From Tillus elongatus (Eukaryota; Arthropoda; Insecta; Coleoptera; Cleridae), in contig OZ023269.1 in NCBI GenBank assembly GCA_964006375.1, forward strand, positions 63,787,029 through 63,851,028: 64,000 nt of DNA, in the 5' to 3' direction. The position numbers and the translations under genes are program-made. Within the stretch, counting starts at the first letter, position 1, and each line of letters opens with the position of its first letter. A model generated the notes under the pieces. The model saw only the letters and a list, made by a program, of their open reading frames with translations. It made no database searches and was not told the origin of the DNA. Below are positions 9,957 through 19,233 of this stretch, piece by piece.

Positions 9957-10699
9957 TTAGATTACTATATAGCTATCGAATCCTTTTCTATATCTACCTT
10001 TGTCTACATCATTTTCTTTTACAATCACCAACACACCATACTTATTACCTTTCCAGCATTGACAACATATATTTTTAAATTGTTTAAAGTCCATATCAGT
10101 GGTCACATGGTCGTCATAGATGTGTTTTAAGTTCGTTTCATCTTGTTTAAAGAGAATCAAAACGTTGGCGTTATCACGTATCAGATGTTTGGGTATTCGA
10201 GTATATGTTTGACAGAGATAGAATGAATCAATATTCTTATGTCTCCCCATACTAAAGTATGCTCTCATTTTATCTTGTTTGTCACAAGCCAATCATCGAA
10301 TATAAACACCGAGTTGTCCTGGGCTTCTGCTGGATCTAATGTTTCATCGTTTTAACTATATGGATAATAACCAACACTTTTTGTAGCATCCAACACCCTT
10401 TGTAACATCTTATATTTAGGTTGATACAGAGACTTTGAATACACATACACGTTATCAAACTTTAAGCCGTTCGGTTCAAACAATAAACTTAACATAACAT
10501 TTGTTTTACCACACCCACTAGGACCACATATGATACATCTAACTGTGTTTGGGAAGAGAGGACCATGCCTTAGTTGTTGTTCTGCTGTATCAACAACATC
10601 GTCTATATTTGTAATAGGTAAGACAGAAGCGTGTTTGATGGTGCGCATCTTGACTGGAACTAAACTATATTTTTCGAGTATGTATATAAATATAGACAT
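9957..10699 (-). pseudogene. Polinton DNA-packaging ATPase (FtsK/HerA, A32-like), broken
   Basis: Walker A is clear at ~10505-10535 ('GPSGCGKTN', residues ~57-65 of the first frame). A Walker B-like hydrophobic stretch with Asp-Asp lies near 10290-10310, and an 'LCQTY' sensor-like motif follows at ~10205. Two lesions separate the parts: a TAA at ~10352-10354 and a one-base frameshift near 10290. The enzyme would pump the element's DNA into capsids. Start: the frame opens at ATG 10699, but ATG 10648 would leave a TATA-like box (10682-10692) free upstream and is equally plausible. It is divergent from the PLA2 gene, with only 26 bp between outer ATGs. Confidence 0.88.
10681..10693. promoter_or_regulatory. 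Bidirectional TATA-like element between ATPase and PLA2 genes
   Basis: TGTATATAAATAT lies ~35 nt upstream of the PLA2 ATG (10726) on the plus strand and ~35 nt upstream of the alternative ATPase ATG (10648) on the minus strand. It reads as TATA(A/T)A-like in both directions. A shared divergent promoter for the two morphogenesis clusters is my inference from spacing. Confidence 0.45.
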
Positions 10700-10725
10700 G
10701 TAAGCGGATCACACAGTTAGTATCA

Positions 10726-11546
10726 ATGTTGGTGTCACAGGGTGAAGATCTTGTAAACACAGCTATTAACAAGCTACCTGTTGAGCTGCACGTTCCTGGT
10801 TATCAGTTTTGTGGCCCGGGTACTAAACTTAAAGAACGTCTTGCTAGAGGTGATCAAGGTATCAATCTTTAGATCGTGCTTGTCGAGACCACGACATCGC
10901 TTACTCGCAATCAAAACAGTTAAGTGATAGGCATCGAGCCGACGAAGTGTTGGAGAATGGAGCTTGGGAAAGAGTCAAGTCAAAGGACGCTAGTTTTGGG
11001 GAAAAGTTAGCCGCTTGGAGTGTTACAAACACCATGAAAGTTAAAAGAAAGCTTGGTATGGGTCTTGATGTAATCAACTCAAAACCGAAGAAAAAAGTTC
11101 CCTTTAAAAACATTCTTAGTCTGATTGGAGAAGTTCTAAAAGACAGAAACCTTATTCCATCAGAGAATGCTGTGTTTGATATCGCTCACGCAATTGTTAA
11201 ACAGATTGGTGGGCGTAAGAATGTGCTGAAACCGCGAGTTATTCCAATACCTAAAAGCGGAGGCTTCCTTCCACTACTACCTTTAATTTTTGGTGGCCTG
11301 TCAGCGCTAGGTGCTCTGGGTGGCGGTGCTGCAGGCATTGCTAAAGCAGTTAACGATGCCAAATCAGACAAACAAAAACTAGAGGAAGAAGAACGTCATA
11401 ACAAAACGATGGAGGCTATTGCTATGGGTAAGAGAGGTAATGGTTTGAAATTAAAACCAAAGTATAAGAGACTCGGTAAAGGATTATATCTGAAGAAGCA
11501 GCGTAGCGGTTATGGGTTGTATTTGCAGAAACCAAAAAACGAGTAA
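10726..11546 (+). pseudogene. PLA2-domain minor virion protein of P1 (parvovirus VP1-like), frameshifted
   Basis: The N-terminal frame (10726-10872) holds 'LPGY/VPGYQFCGPGTKL'-type sequence, the Ca-binding glycine loop of parvovirus-like phospholipase A2. After an extra base near 10870 the next frame gives Arg-Asp-His-Asp-Ile-Ala-Tyr, the catalytic His-Asp pair. The remainder (10947-11546) is basic, with a Gly/Ala-rich hydrophobic segment around residues 105-140 and Lys/Gly/Tyr repeats at the C-terminus, as in minor virion proteins of adeno-like architecture. Known role of such domains: breaching the endosomal membrane during entry. The stop is followed after one base by the protease ATG, so the genes are packed without spacer. 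Confidence 0.85.
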
Positions 11547-11547
11547 G

Positions 11548-11914
11548 ATGTTTATCAGCAAGACCTCTAACAAATGAAGATCTTATGAAATTTGCTGGTA
11601 AAATGAAAATTCCATATTTTAGAGGTGTTTACATGCGAGATACTTTACCATCGAATGGTCCACGCAAGAATGAATCACTTATCATGAATTTGCAAACAAA
11701 CGAGGAACCTGGCAGTCATTGGGTTGCAGTTAAGAAACGTGGTGACACAGCCGTGTACTTTGACTCATATGGAAACTTGAAGCCACCAGTTGAGTTGCAG
11801 CGTTACCTTAAAGACTCTACTCTAATGTACAATCATGATGTGTATCAGAAATATAATACTTATAATTGTGGTCACTTATGTTTAAAATTTTTAAATAAAA
11901 GCCTTAAACAGTAG
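11548..11914 (+). pseudogene. Adenovirus-type cysteine protease (Ulp1-like) of P1, frameshifted at the start
   Basis: Catalytic residues are visible: His in 'GSHWVAV', Asp in 'YFDSYG' and Cys in 'YNCGHLCL' near the C-terminus, the His-Asp-Cys order of adenain/Ulp1 enzymes. In Polintons it matures the virion proteins. The ATG at 11548 opens a short frame ending after nine codons, while the protease frame is open from just downstream (~11551) through 11914. A one-base indel right after the start therefore disables it, unless the internal ATG at 11585 is used (109 aa). Length and active site are otherwise normal. Confidence 0.88.
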
Positions 11915-11930
11915 TATCTGTGTTTCAGTC

Positions 11931-12646
11931 ATGTCGCAAACCTTCACGTTGAAAGATCGCAGTTGTCATCTGTCAACAGACTACGATCCTCCAATTGAAT
12001 TGGATCCAGGTGGTAGTTATGCAGTTGCTTTGATAGGCTTTCGCACATACAACAACATACCTAACATATATAAAGGTAAAAATAAATTTTATGTAAAAGA
12101 AGGAGCTGCTTGGAGAATCATCACGATACCTACTGGTGCATATGAAATATCACATTTGGAAAACTTGCTTCAAAATGAACTTGTTGGTGCTACAGCAACA
12201 CGTGAACAAAAGCAGCTAGCTTTGATTCTAAGATCTAATCCCAACACCATTAGGTGTGAAATAAAGTGTTTCACAAGTATCAGTTTTGAATCTGATGATT
12301 CGATTGGGCGAATGCTGGGATTTTCAAGCAAGTTCTTCAACCAGGTGTCTTCCATGAATCTGATTTACCTGTTGAAATAGTGGATATTAAACAGATTCGT
12401 ATAGAAACTAATATTGTGTCTGGTTCTTACTATAATGGAAAACCTTCACATACGTTATATGAGTTTGCACCGATGGTCGATCATGGTTATGCAATCGATA
12501 TAGAACCTAAGAATCTAATTTATTTACCAGTAAACAAACGAGAGATTTCAAATATAAGCATCGACATCGTGGATCAAGATTCAGTTCCTGTAAACTTTCA
12601 AGGTGAAGAGGTCTCTGTTCGCTTAGAGCTTAAAAAGATTGCCTAG
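11931..12646 (+). pseudogene. Polinton minor capsid (penton-like) protein, frameshifted
   Basis: The family is recognised from the N-terminal phrase with 'DPPIELDPGGSYAVALIGF', then 'YNNIPNI', 'NKFYVKEG' and 'ITIPTGAYEI', and from the C-terminal half with 'SGSYYNGKPSHTLYEF' and 'VDQDSVPVNFQGE'. These are the conserved blocks of the single-jelly-roll minor capsid protein that forms pentons in Polintons. A one-base frameshift at ~12345-12352 splits it (149 aa, then the adjoining frame to 12646). It starts 17 bp after the protease stop, and its stop is followed after one base by the next ATG. Confidence 0.87.
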
Positions 12647-12647
12647 A

Positions 12648-12809
12648 ATGCTAGTCTTTAAAGATATAAAAGCAAGCGAATCTACCAAAACAAATTTAGT
12701 ACAGTCAGCTCCTTTGAAGCATACACTTCGTTCCGATAATATTGAATTCCTTAAAAGTCTTGGTTATCATGTCATCAAAACTAGAAATATTCAAAGACCC
12801 CAAGTTTGA
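12648..12809 (+). CDS. Small ORF (53 aa) between minor and major capsid genes
   Basis: ATG at 12648, stop TGA at 12807-12809. It carries 'LVFKDIKASE' and 'NIEFLKSLGY', and a short ORF with similar spacing and a 'FL.SLG' phrase commonly precedes the capsid gene in insect Polintons. It overlaps the MCP start (12769) by 41 bp in another frame. It has no membrane segment and no known function. Real-gene status rests on position, the tight TAG-A-ATG junction and intactness. Confidence 0.5.
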   Translation: MLVFKDIKASESTKTNLVQSAPLKHTLRSDNIEFLKSLGYHVIKTRNIQRPQV

Positions 12810-13969
12810 CGACTCCATTGATCGAGAAGAACTTAGGTCTTACTATTCATCAACTAAATCGTTTGGTAACAGCGATGAAGTTGAAATAAACATCAATCAG
12901 CGAATGGCATTCGTATGTCTAGCAGAGTCAGCTCTAATAATAGAAGGTGCTCTGGAACCTCTAGCAGTACAAAATGCTACTGGTGTCTGCCACATGTCAA
13001 ATAACGGAGGAGTAGCTCTGTTTGAATCAATGATCTATGAATTAAATAACAAGGAAGTGGAGCGAGTACGAGATCCATACACCACAACAAACATCAAAAC
13101 TCTGCTTTCGTTTAGTAAGAATGAAGCAAAATCTCTTAGCAATGCTGGGTTGAATGTATCATCAGATCACATCACCTTAAACGATAACAAGTTTCACTTC
13201 CTCCTACCTCTTTGGTTCCTCTTCAGTTTCTTTCATCACTTTAAAGGAGTTCTCTGTGGTAAACATAGTTTCAGATTTACGAGAGCTCGAAATGATGCCA
13301 ACAGTTACTACAGTACTGGTACAGCAAGATCTAAGATAACTGTAACCAACATCTTTTTAAAAGCAAAACATGTATTTCCAAACGATCAAATGAAGTTGGA
13401 ACTGATGGATAAAATAGCAAAAGACACATCTATATTTCTCGCATATCGGAAATGGGATATATATGAGCTGCCAGCTCTCAGATATTAATAAAGATGTGTG
13501 GTCTGTTAAAACTGCAACCAACTTAGAAAGACCTAGATATGTGATTATAGCATTTCAAACAGATCGGAAAGATAACATAGGCAAAAAAGGCGACTTTGAT
13601 AATATTGGTATGGTAGATCTACGAGTGTTCCTAAATTCAGAATGCTACCCTTATGAAGCTATGAATATGGATTTCGAAAAATCAAAATATGTTGAAGCCT
13701 ACCAGATGTATACAGATTTTCAAAAAAGTTTTTACTATAAAAACATGTCGGAGCCTCTTTTCAATTATGATGAGTTTAAAGATCGAGCTCTATTTGTAAT
13801 CGCTTGTCAACACCAGAATGAATCAATCAAGTCTTCAACAGTCGACATCAAAGTGGAGTTTATGAGTAAAGACAATTTTGCTCCGAGAACTAGAGCTTAC
13901 TGTTTAATTATTCATGATTGTGTATTTGAATATAAACCTCTAACTGGTATTGTAAGAGTCATTATGTAA
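12769..13969 (+). pseudogene. Polinton major capsid protein (double jelly-roll), frameshifted
   Basis: The start is Met-Ser-Ser-Lys at 12769 (the frame is open to 12742 without ATG). The first frame runs to 13488 and contains 'SYYSSTKSFGNSDEVEI', 'RSRND/RARNDANS' and 'RKWDIYELP', landmarks of the Polinton hexon-like MCP. The adjoining frame resumes at ~13465 and runs to 13969 with 'VKTATNLERPRYVIIAFQT' and 'NSECYPY', the conserved C-terminal jelly roll. The break at ~13465-13488 is one indel. Combined length (~400 aa) is normal for the family. AATAAA at ~13999 probably ends the plus-strand transcript. Confidence 0.9.
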
Positions 13970-14680
13970 TATTTTGTATGTAAATCTTATTACTCCTAAT
14001 AAATTAATTGTATTACAATCGAATGTTTTATTTCTAACCTTAAACCGTTGTCTAAGAAACAAATTTGGTGGGTTTACGATATAAAAACTATATAGCAAAA
14101 ACATATATTTCAATTTTATAATAAAATAATTTGCACCAAATAATTTATATAAAAATTCGCTACCGATTCTCTATTTAAACTAAAGCCGTCATATAATCTG
14201 GGCATTCACCTATCATATCAGCCGGAAGCCGACGATAATGAAACGGTTACTCAGCTGGTGTAATATTTAAACGATTGAAATAAAAACATAACGTTTTGTT
14301 TGCATGTGATTTAATTCGATCGAGTTAATTTTTTAATTGTCATGACCGCACCCAGCTGATGATTTAAACTGTTATTAGCTGGTCACTCAACTAAACCGGA
14401 AAGACTTGTGATAACGGTTAATCAGCTGATGTAATATTTAGGCGTTTGGAATAAAATCATAACGTTTTATTTCGCTTTTATTTAATTCGATCGAGTTAAT
14501 TTTTTTCATGCCAGTGTTTTATATTAATTATCTTGATGTAATCCTCAGGTTCTGTGTCTTTAATAGGTGGTTTATATTTATTACGTATTACTTATTTTGA
14601 TATACTTCTCAGGTTAGGTGTCTTTGGCAAGTGGTTTATATTTTATTGCTAATAATTAAATTCTTATTACACACTTCATT
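13970..14680. repeat. P1 right subterminal non-coding region with a ~115-bp direct repeat
   Basis: No gene. Two imperfect direct copies begin near 14233 and 14410, spaced ~178 bp. Each contains 'acggttaatcagctgatgtaatattta'-like sequence, 'ataacgttttatt' and 'tttaattcgatcgagttaat'. A shorter pair with 'tcaggtt(a/c)(t/g)gtgtctttaa/ggc' and 'gtggtttatatt' lies at 14546-14575 and 14609-14643. Subterminal repeats next to a TIR are candidate binding sites for integrase or replication proteins; this is inference. Confidence 0.65.
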
Positions 14681-14987
14681 TTAAATGGTGGTTCCTCGTT
14701 TGCATAATACAGGTTAGCTGGCTTTTGAATTTGATTACGTCATCTCAGGTTAGTTCGCTAAATCTTCGGGTTAAATACGACGTCAGGTGGTGGAGATATT
14801 CGGGTTAGGTTCGGTGTCAGGTGGCGGAACTACTCGGGTTAGGTCGGGGGCGGTCGGGTCCGGTCAGTGGCTCCGCCACCCTGTGCTCGGGTTAGGTCGG
14901 GGACGGTTGAGTCAGGTCAGTGGCTCCACCACCTTCCACCACCCGGGTGGTGGGTGGTGGTTCCAGAAGGAACCATCTATACCTACT
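14681..14987. repeat. Right terminal inverted repeat of P1
   Basis: This is the inverted copy of 3767-4065, with 8 extra bases ('atagatgg' in the inverted reading) close to the tip. It ends ACCTACT at 14987 and is followed by the GACCAA duplication at 14988-14993. The plus-strand frame that begins in it and runs into env is a fusion by chance, not a gene. Confidence 0.95.
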
Positions 14988-15618
14988 GACCAAACATACT
15001 TTTGTGAAAATGACAACCCGACAGCACTTAACGAAAACAACCCATGCGAAATTAAACTGATCAACTTCCAGAAACCGATAAACAATTGCAAGCAAGAACT
15101 TGTCAAAATAACAAAAACAACAGTCTCTAAATATGGCAATACACAATACATAATAGTGGCACCAGAAGAAACGAAAATCAAACTTAGCTGCGAAGAAAAT
15201 GAAGAAACCAAAATAATCAGCGGAACAAAACTGGCGACTCTGAAACCCAAATACCAACTTATCATCAATAACGAAAAATTCAGTTCAGTACAAATGGCAT
15301 CGGAAACACAACAATCATTCAATCTCCCAAACATCGAATTGATAACAAATAAAGCACCCATATTCCCAGACAAATTACCAGAACTAAAATTAGAAAATGT
15401 CCAACTGCACGACTGGAATAATATCAAATCCCAGAATTCCAGGAACCATCGATTTGCCCATATACCACCCTAGTGTATGGACAATTATATTATACATTGT
15501 GATAATAATAACAATTATCACAATAACTTCAAGATACATCTGGCAGAAATCAAAAACGAAAACTGCTGACTCCAAACCAATTACTGGATTCCCGATGACT
15601 ATTCGGAACGAACCATAG
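14988..15618 (+). pseudogene. env: Env 3' part of gypsy A
   Basis: This continues the env frame interrupted at 3766. It is nearly identical to the C-terminal ~200 codons of Env in copy B, with the cysteine-containing ectodomain end, a transmembrane segment ('IIIT'-rich, ~15485-15535) and a basic cytoplasmic tail ending in Arg-Asn-Glu-Pro. A ~20-bp deletion at ~15432 compared with B shifts the frame just before the membrane segment, an additional lesion independent of the Polinton insertion. Confidence 0.88.
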
Positions 15619-15642
15619 GCTTCGTTATCTAAAGGATGGAGG

Positions 15643-16033
15643 AGATAACAATAGCCGACTCATACAATGTATATAAGAAGCACGGATCCAGATTCAACAC
15701 CCAAGGTCGCTGACGAATGGGTTAATTAATAGCAGCGCAATTAGAAGAATAGACTATTCATAGATGGGTAAACAACTAGACCTTCAAATCAGCCACCTGC
15801 CAGGATCACCTTCAAGACTGCAACCTAGGTGGAAACCGCCTCTCGGTCCACGCCCCACCAGAGACTATATATGGAAGTTATCAAACCACGGACGGACATT
15901 CCTACATTGTTACTGCTTGAGTCTCTTTTAATTTGTCATAATTTTATTTATCATTTTTTATTATTATTCATAAGTATTATATGTAACAATAAATTCTTTT
16001 AAAAATTCAAGTGTGTTAACAAGAAAGTTAACT
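15643..16033 (+). repeat. 3' LTR of gypsy A
   Basis: It begins AGATAACA after the purine-rich tract AAAGGATGGAGG and ends AGTTAACT, homologous to the 406-bp LTRs of copies B and D with about 15 bp lost (391 bp). It is followed by CGCG (16034-16037). AATAAA lies at ~15990. No matching 5' LTR remains. Confidence 0.92.
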
Positions 16034-16037
16034 CGCG

Positions 16038-17990
16038 ACCTCTTCTAGCACAGTTTATTCAGTGTTTCTGCCGTTATAATTTTTCTTTCAACATTTTTAT
16101 CCATGCCCTCATTTTGAAACTTCTATTCTCGTTTATGTACGGCCTGTTTTCTTTATATTCTGCCAGTAGACATCCGAACACCCTGGCTGACCCCCTCCAC
16201 TTTCCAAGATGGCGTCTACGCATGCGCGTGATGTCACAGGTGACGGCGTCTGCACTTGCGCGTGACATGACAGCTGACAGCTGACGTCACATGTTCGAGG
16301 AGTGGGGGTAAGCTGTCAGCTGTCAGCGCGTGGCGGGTAACCTGGCAGCTGACGTCACATGTCACTAAGATGGCGGGAGCCAGCTGTCAAATCTCACATG
16401 TTCCAGGATGGCCGCCACTGTCAGGTTCCAAGATGTCCGCTACAGCAACCGGCCATCTGGTTGCGGGTAACCTGTCAGTTCACATGTTCCAAGATGGCTG
16501 CTGCTGCTGTCAGGTCTCAAGTTGCCGCCATGTGGTTATACACACGTGTTGAACAGATGGCTGCTACCCGCGTGCCGAGAGTGGAAGACAGAAGCCACAT
16601 GTGTTGTTTGCTGGGTTATGTCGGATGCCCGACAGCCGAAGGTTTGTTTGTTAGGAGCGCACCACGTGTTAATTTGACGTGTGCTCTTAGGTTAAGCAAA
16701 GCACATGTTTGTTGTTGTGTGCTCTTAGGTTAAGCTCACCACGTGTTGGTTCTCACATGTAGCGCAGACGTGTTTGCTAATACAAATAGATATAAACACA
16801 TGTGGTTTATTAGTCAAGTCTTATGTGAAAACAAATACAGTTTACAAAACAAAACAAAGGTGGTGTCAACATGTATAAATTAGGGTGACAGGTGACACTC
16901 TCACAATGTGTTGTATATGTCGAATGTTATAGGTCTAAACACGTGTGTTGGTTAGGTTATGCCTGCTGCCCGCTACCCGAGAATGATATAAGTCTGTAAC
17001 CACATGTGTTGCCTCTGTGACGTATAGGACTCATTCTAGGTGATTGTGTTCTTTGGTTAAGTTCAGCACGTGTTTGGTTGCCATGCAACACTCTCACCAC
17101 GTGTTGTATATACCGAATGTCTGTACACATACTTGTGAGCTTACCATATGGAAATTTGTGGTTATGTTTGACATATAAGCTCATGTGAATGTGATGTTAG
17201 CATTCCCTCATGCTGAATGTTATAGGTTAAGTCTTGTATGTTATACCGAATGTCTGTACACATACTTGTTTGGTATAGGCTTACCATATGGAAATTTGTG
17301 GTTATGTTTGAGATATATAAGCTCATGTGAATGTGAGGTTAGGATTCCCTGATGCTGAATGTTTTAGGTTAAGTCTTGTATGTTAGGCTATGTTTGTCGA
17401 CATATAAGATCAAGCATGTGTTGTCGCTGTGACGTATAGGACTCCGATTCTCACTAGTCAACGGTGTTCTTTGGTTAATTTCAGCACGTGTTTGGTTGCC
17501 ATGCAGCACTCTCACCACGTGTTGTATATACCGAATGTCTGTACACATACTTGTTTGTTATGGATTTACCATATGGAAATTTGTGGTTATGTTTGACATA
17601 TAAGCTCATGTGAATGTGAGGTTAGGATTCCCTCATGCTGAATGTTTTAGGTTAAGTCTTGTATGTTAGGCTATGTTTGTTGACATATAATATCAAGCAT
17701 GTGTTGGCTCTGTGACGTATAGGCCTCCCCTTAACTGAATGGTTTTCTTAGGTTAAGTCTACACACACACGCTTGTTTGTTATGAGTTTAGAACGTGTTG
17801 ATATGTTGAATGTTTATTTGTTAGCTAAGGTTAGGCAGCAACTCATATGTTTGTTGTATGGTTGCTATGTTACTCAGTTTGTCTGGGAATTCAGGAGAAA
17901 AGGCGTCTGCGCATGTGCAGAGGACATGAAATTATTATATGTACTCTACACACATAGGTTTCTACGTTTTGTTTTAGAAAAAAACACAAG
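16038..17990. repeat. Complex repeat block right of gypsy A
   Basis: No gene is supported. 16190-16560 repeats 'catgttccaagatggc' boxes (YY1-like AAGATGGC at ~16207, 16368, 16489 with variants), TGACGTCA/CAGCTG motifs and GCATGCGCGTGA. 16690-17100 is dense in CACGTGT. 17078-17770 is a tandem array: 'taccgaatgtctgtacacatactt' occurs at ~17111, 17243 and 17529, each followed by 'accatatggaaatttgtggttatg' and 'aagctcatgtgaatgtga'. The larger unit starting 'ttggttgccatgcaacactctcaccacgtg' repeats at ~17078 and ~17492 (about 415 bp). 'tataccgaatgtgtgtgttc' also opens the window at base 1. I read the whole as the continuation of the block at 1-860. Confidence 0.75.
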
Positions 17991-18039
17991 TTAGAACCAG
18001 GATTTATTTGTAAATATATATCTCTGAGCTAAGTGGTTT

Positions 18040-18449
18040 GTACATGGGTTTTTCAGTAATTCAATACATTCGACAATAACAGTTACAAAAGTCATAATAC
18101 ATTAAAAATGTATGTAGGTGCAGACGTACAAAAATTTAAAAGGTATTCAATACATTCGACAAAATTACCATAACAATAATAACAGTTACAAACTCTTAAT
18201 ATAAACCCATTAAAATATATGTAGGCACAGACATATTAGAAGAAAAAAGTACAACAACAGTTACAAAAATCTTTAATCTAAACTAATGAAAATTGTTTGG
18301 GTATAGACTTACAAAAATCTTAAGCTAAACACTTTGATGATGATGGTGGTGTTCACAAGTTCTTTGGGTCTATGGAGAGCAGCAGCTTACACACAAGAGA
18401 AATACCTCCCGCATAAGCCCATCATTGTTTAGTGTGAGAGGAATTTTTA
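18040..18449. repeat. Degenerate ~90-100-bp tandem repeat and 3' flank of a minus-strand gene
   Basis: 18055-18310 holds three loose copies of a unit with 'ttcaatacattcgacaa', 'cagttacaaaa' and 'atgtaggtgcagac'. 18320-18449 is unique sequence. A minus-strand AATAAA is present at ~18446-18451, at the end of the gene that begins at 18450. Confidence 0.6.
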
Positions 18450-18634
18450 TTAATGTTCAGTAAAACGAAACAGATTGACATAAATACCTGTGTCAGCTTT
18501 TGACTTCCCCTCGTAAGTGGGCTGAACTCTACCTGAATTTAACAATTCGAAGCGCTCATCGGTTGGGGTGATTCTCCCAGGCATAAATACAACACCTGTG
18601 TCTAATTTGACTAGAAGTCGCTGTCCAAAGCGCG
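18450..18634 (-). pseudogene. C-terminal part of a small Polinton-type ORF interrupted by gypsy B
   Basis: About 60 codons ('RFGQRLLVKLDTGVVFMPGR', then a 'Thr-Gly-Ile-Tyr-Val' ending) are open up to the LTR of gypsy B. The frame continues in phase at 26265-26380 on the other side, and CGCG is duplicated at both borders. The pattern 'Thr-Arg-Phe-Gly-x-Arg-Leu-Leu-Val-x-Leu' followed by a 'F-x-Pro-x-R' turn resembles short, single-stranded-DNA-binding-like ORFs that I associate with Polintons; the assignment is tentative. Its divergent position to the polymerase gene at 27070 fits a P2 replication module. Confidence 0.55.
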
Positions 18635-19040
18635 AGATAACAATAGCCAACTCATACAATGTATATAAGAAGTACAGATCCCGATTCAACACCCAAGGTC
18701 GCTGACGAATGGGTTAATTAAAAGCAGCGCAATTAGAAGAATAGACTATTCATAAATGGGTAAACAACTAGACCTTCAATTCAGCAACCAGCCACCTGCT
18801 AGGATCACCTTCAAGACTGCAACTTAGGTGGAAACCGCCTCTCGGTCCACGCCCCACCAGAGACTATATATGGAAGTTACCAGACCACGGACGGACATTC
18901 CTACATTGTTATTGCTTGAGTCTCTTTTAAATTGTCATAATTTATATTTATCATTTTTTATTATTATTCATAAGTATTTTATGTAACTATAATCAATAAA
19001 TTCTTTTAAAAAGTCAAGTGTGTTAACAAGAAAGTTAACT
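18635..19040 (+). repeat. 5' LTR of gypsy B
   Basis: 406 bp, AGATAACA...AGTTAACT. AATAAA near 18993-18998 is the likely polyadenylation signal. Confidence 0.95.
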
Positions 19041-19050
19041 GGCGCAGTCG
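19040..19050 (+). promoter_or_regulatory. Primer-binding site of gypsy B
   Basis: TGGCGCAGTCG shares its T with the LTR end and is complementary to the 3' end of insect tRNA-Ser (…CGACTGCG-CCA). Complementarity stops after about 11 bases in B, whereas copy C continues further. Confidence 0.7.
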
Positions 19051-19233
19051 CAACGGATAGTGCTGAAGAACCAAAAGTATATTGATTCTTTGCGTTTCAA
19101 CGCTTAACAGCCAAAGAACCGATCAAGAGAGACGTCATGAAGACAGCAGCAATAGCATCGATTCTGTAAGTTGTTTGCTTCCTTTATTTCCTATATATAT
19201 ATACTGTATTTCCTCATATATTGATAATATTAT

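Larger units (their letters stand above)
3767..14987. mobile_element. Complete Polinton/Maverick P1 (11.2 kb) lacking a DNA polymerase gene
   Basis: The termini are AGTAGGT...ACCTACT, in keeping with the AG...CT ends usual for Polintons. TIRs are ~300 bp (3767-4065 and 14681-14987) and a 6-bp duplication flanks the element. Genes left to right: three short unknown ORFs, KilA-N protein (+); integrase, fibre-like protein, DUF8207 protein, packaging ATPase (all -); PLA2-like protein, cysteine protease, minor capsid protein, small ORF, major capsid protein (all +). I find no exonuclease or polymerase motif in any frame between the TIRs, although autonomous Polintons are usually 15-20 kb and carry pPolB. 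Most genes have one single-base indel or a stop. Left and right TIRs differ at about seven positions plus an 8-bp indel, so insertion is not very recent. Confidence 0.95.
861..16033 (+). mobile_element. Gypsy copy A (env-bearing LTR retrotransposon, 5'-truncated, split by Polinton P1)
   Basis: Homology to the nearly intact copy B begins abruptly at 861 in mid-gag, so the 5' LTR and most of gag are missing. The order is gag 3' end, protease, a replaced pol segment shared with copy D, env, and a 3' LTR ending at 16033. The env reading frame stops at 3766, where Polinton P1 begins, and resumes at 14994 after a GACCAA duplication, so A was present before P1 inserted. The 3' LTR is followed by CGCG, the same tetranucleotide that flanks copies B and D. 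Without P1 the remnant is about 3.9 kb. It is non-autonomous and broken in every gene. Confidence 0.9.

Noticed and set aside
14787..15473. A 228-codon ORF reading from the P1 right TIR into env
   Set aside because: It is an accidental fusion of TIR sequence with the interrupted env frame; the mirror frame at 3755-3958 has the same cause.
16359..16733. 124-codon ORF with several Cys and repeated 'HMFQDG'-like words
   Set aside because: It follows the repeated 'catgttccaagatgg' DNA unit; no domain, and the frame changes with each repeat.
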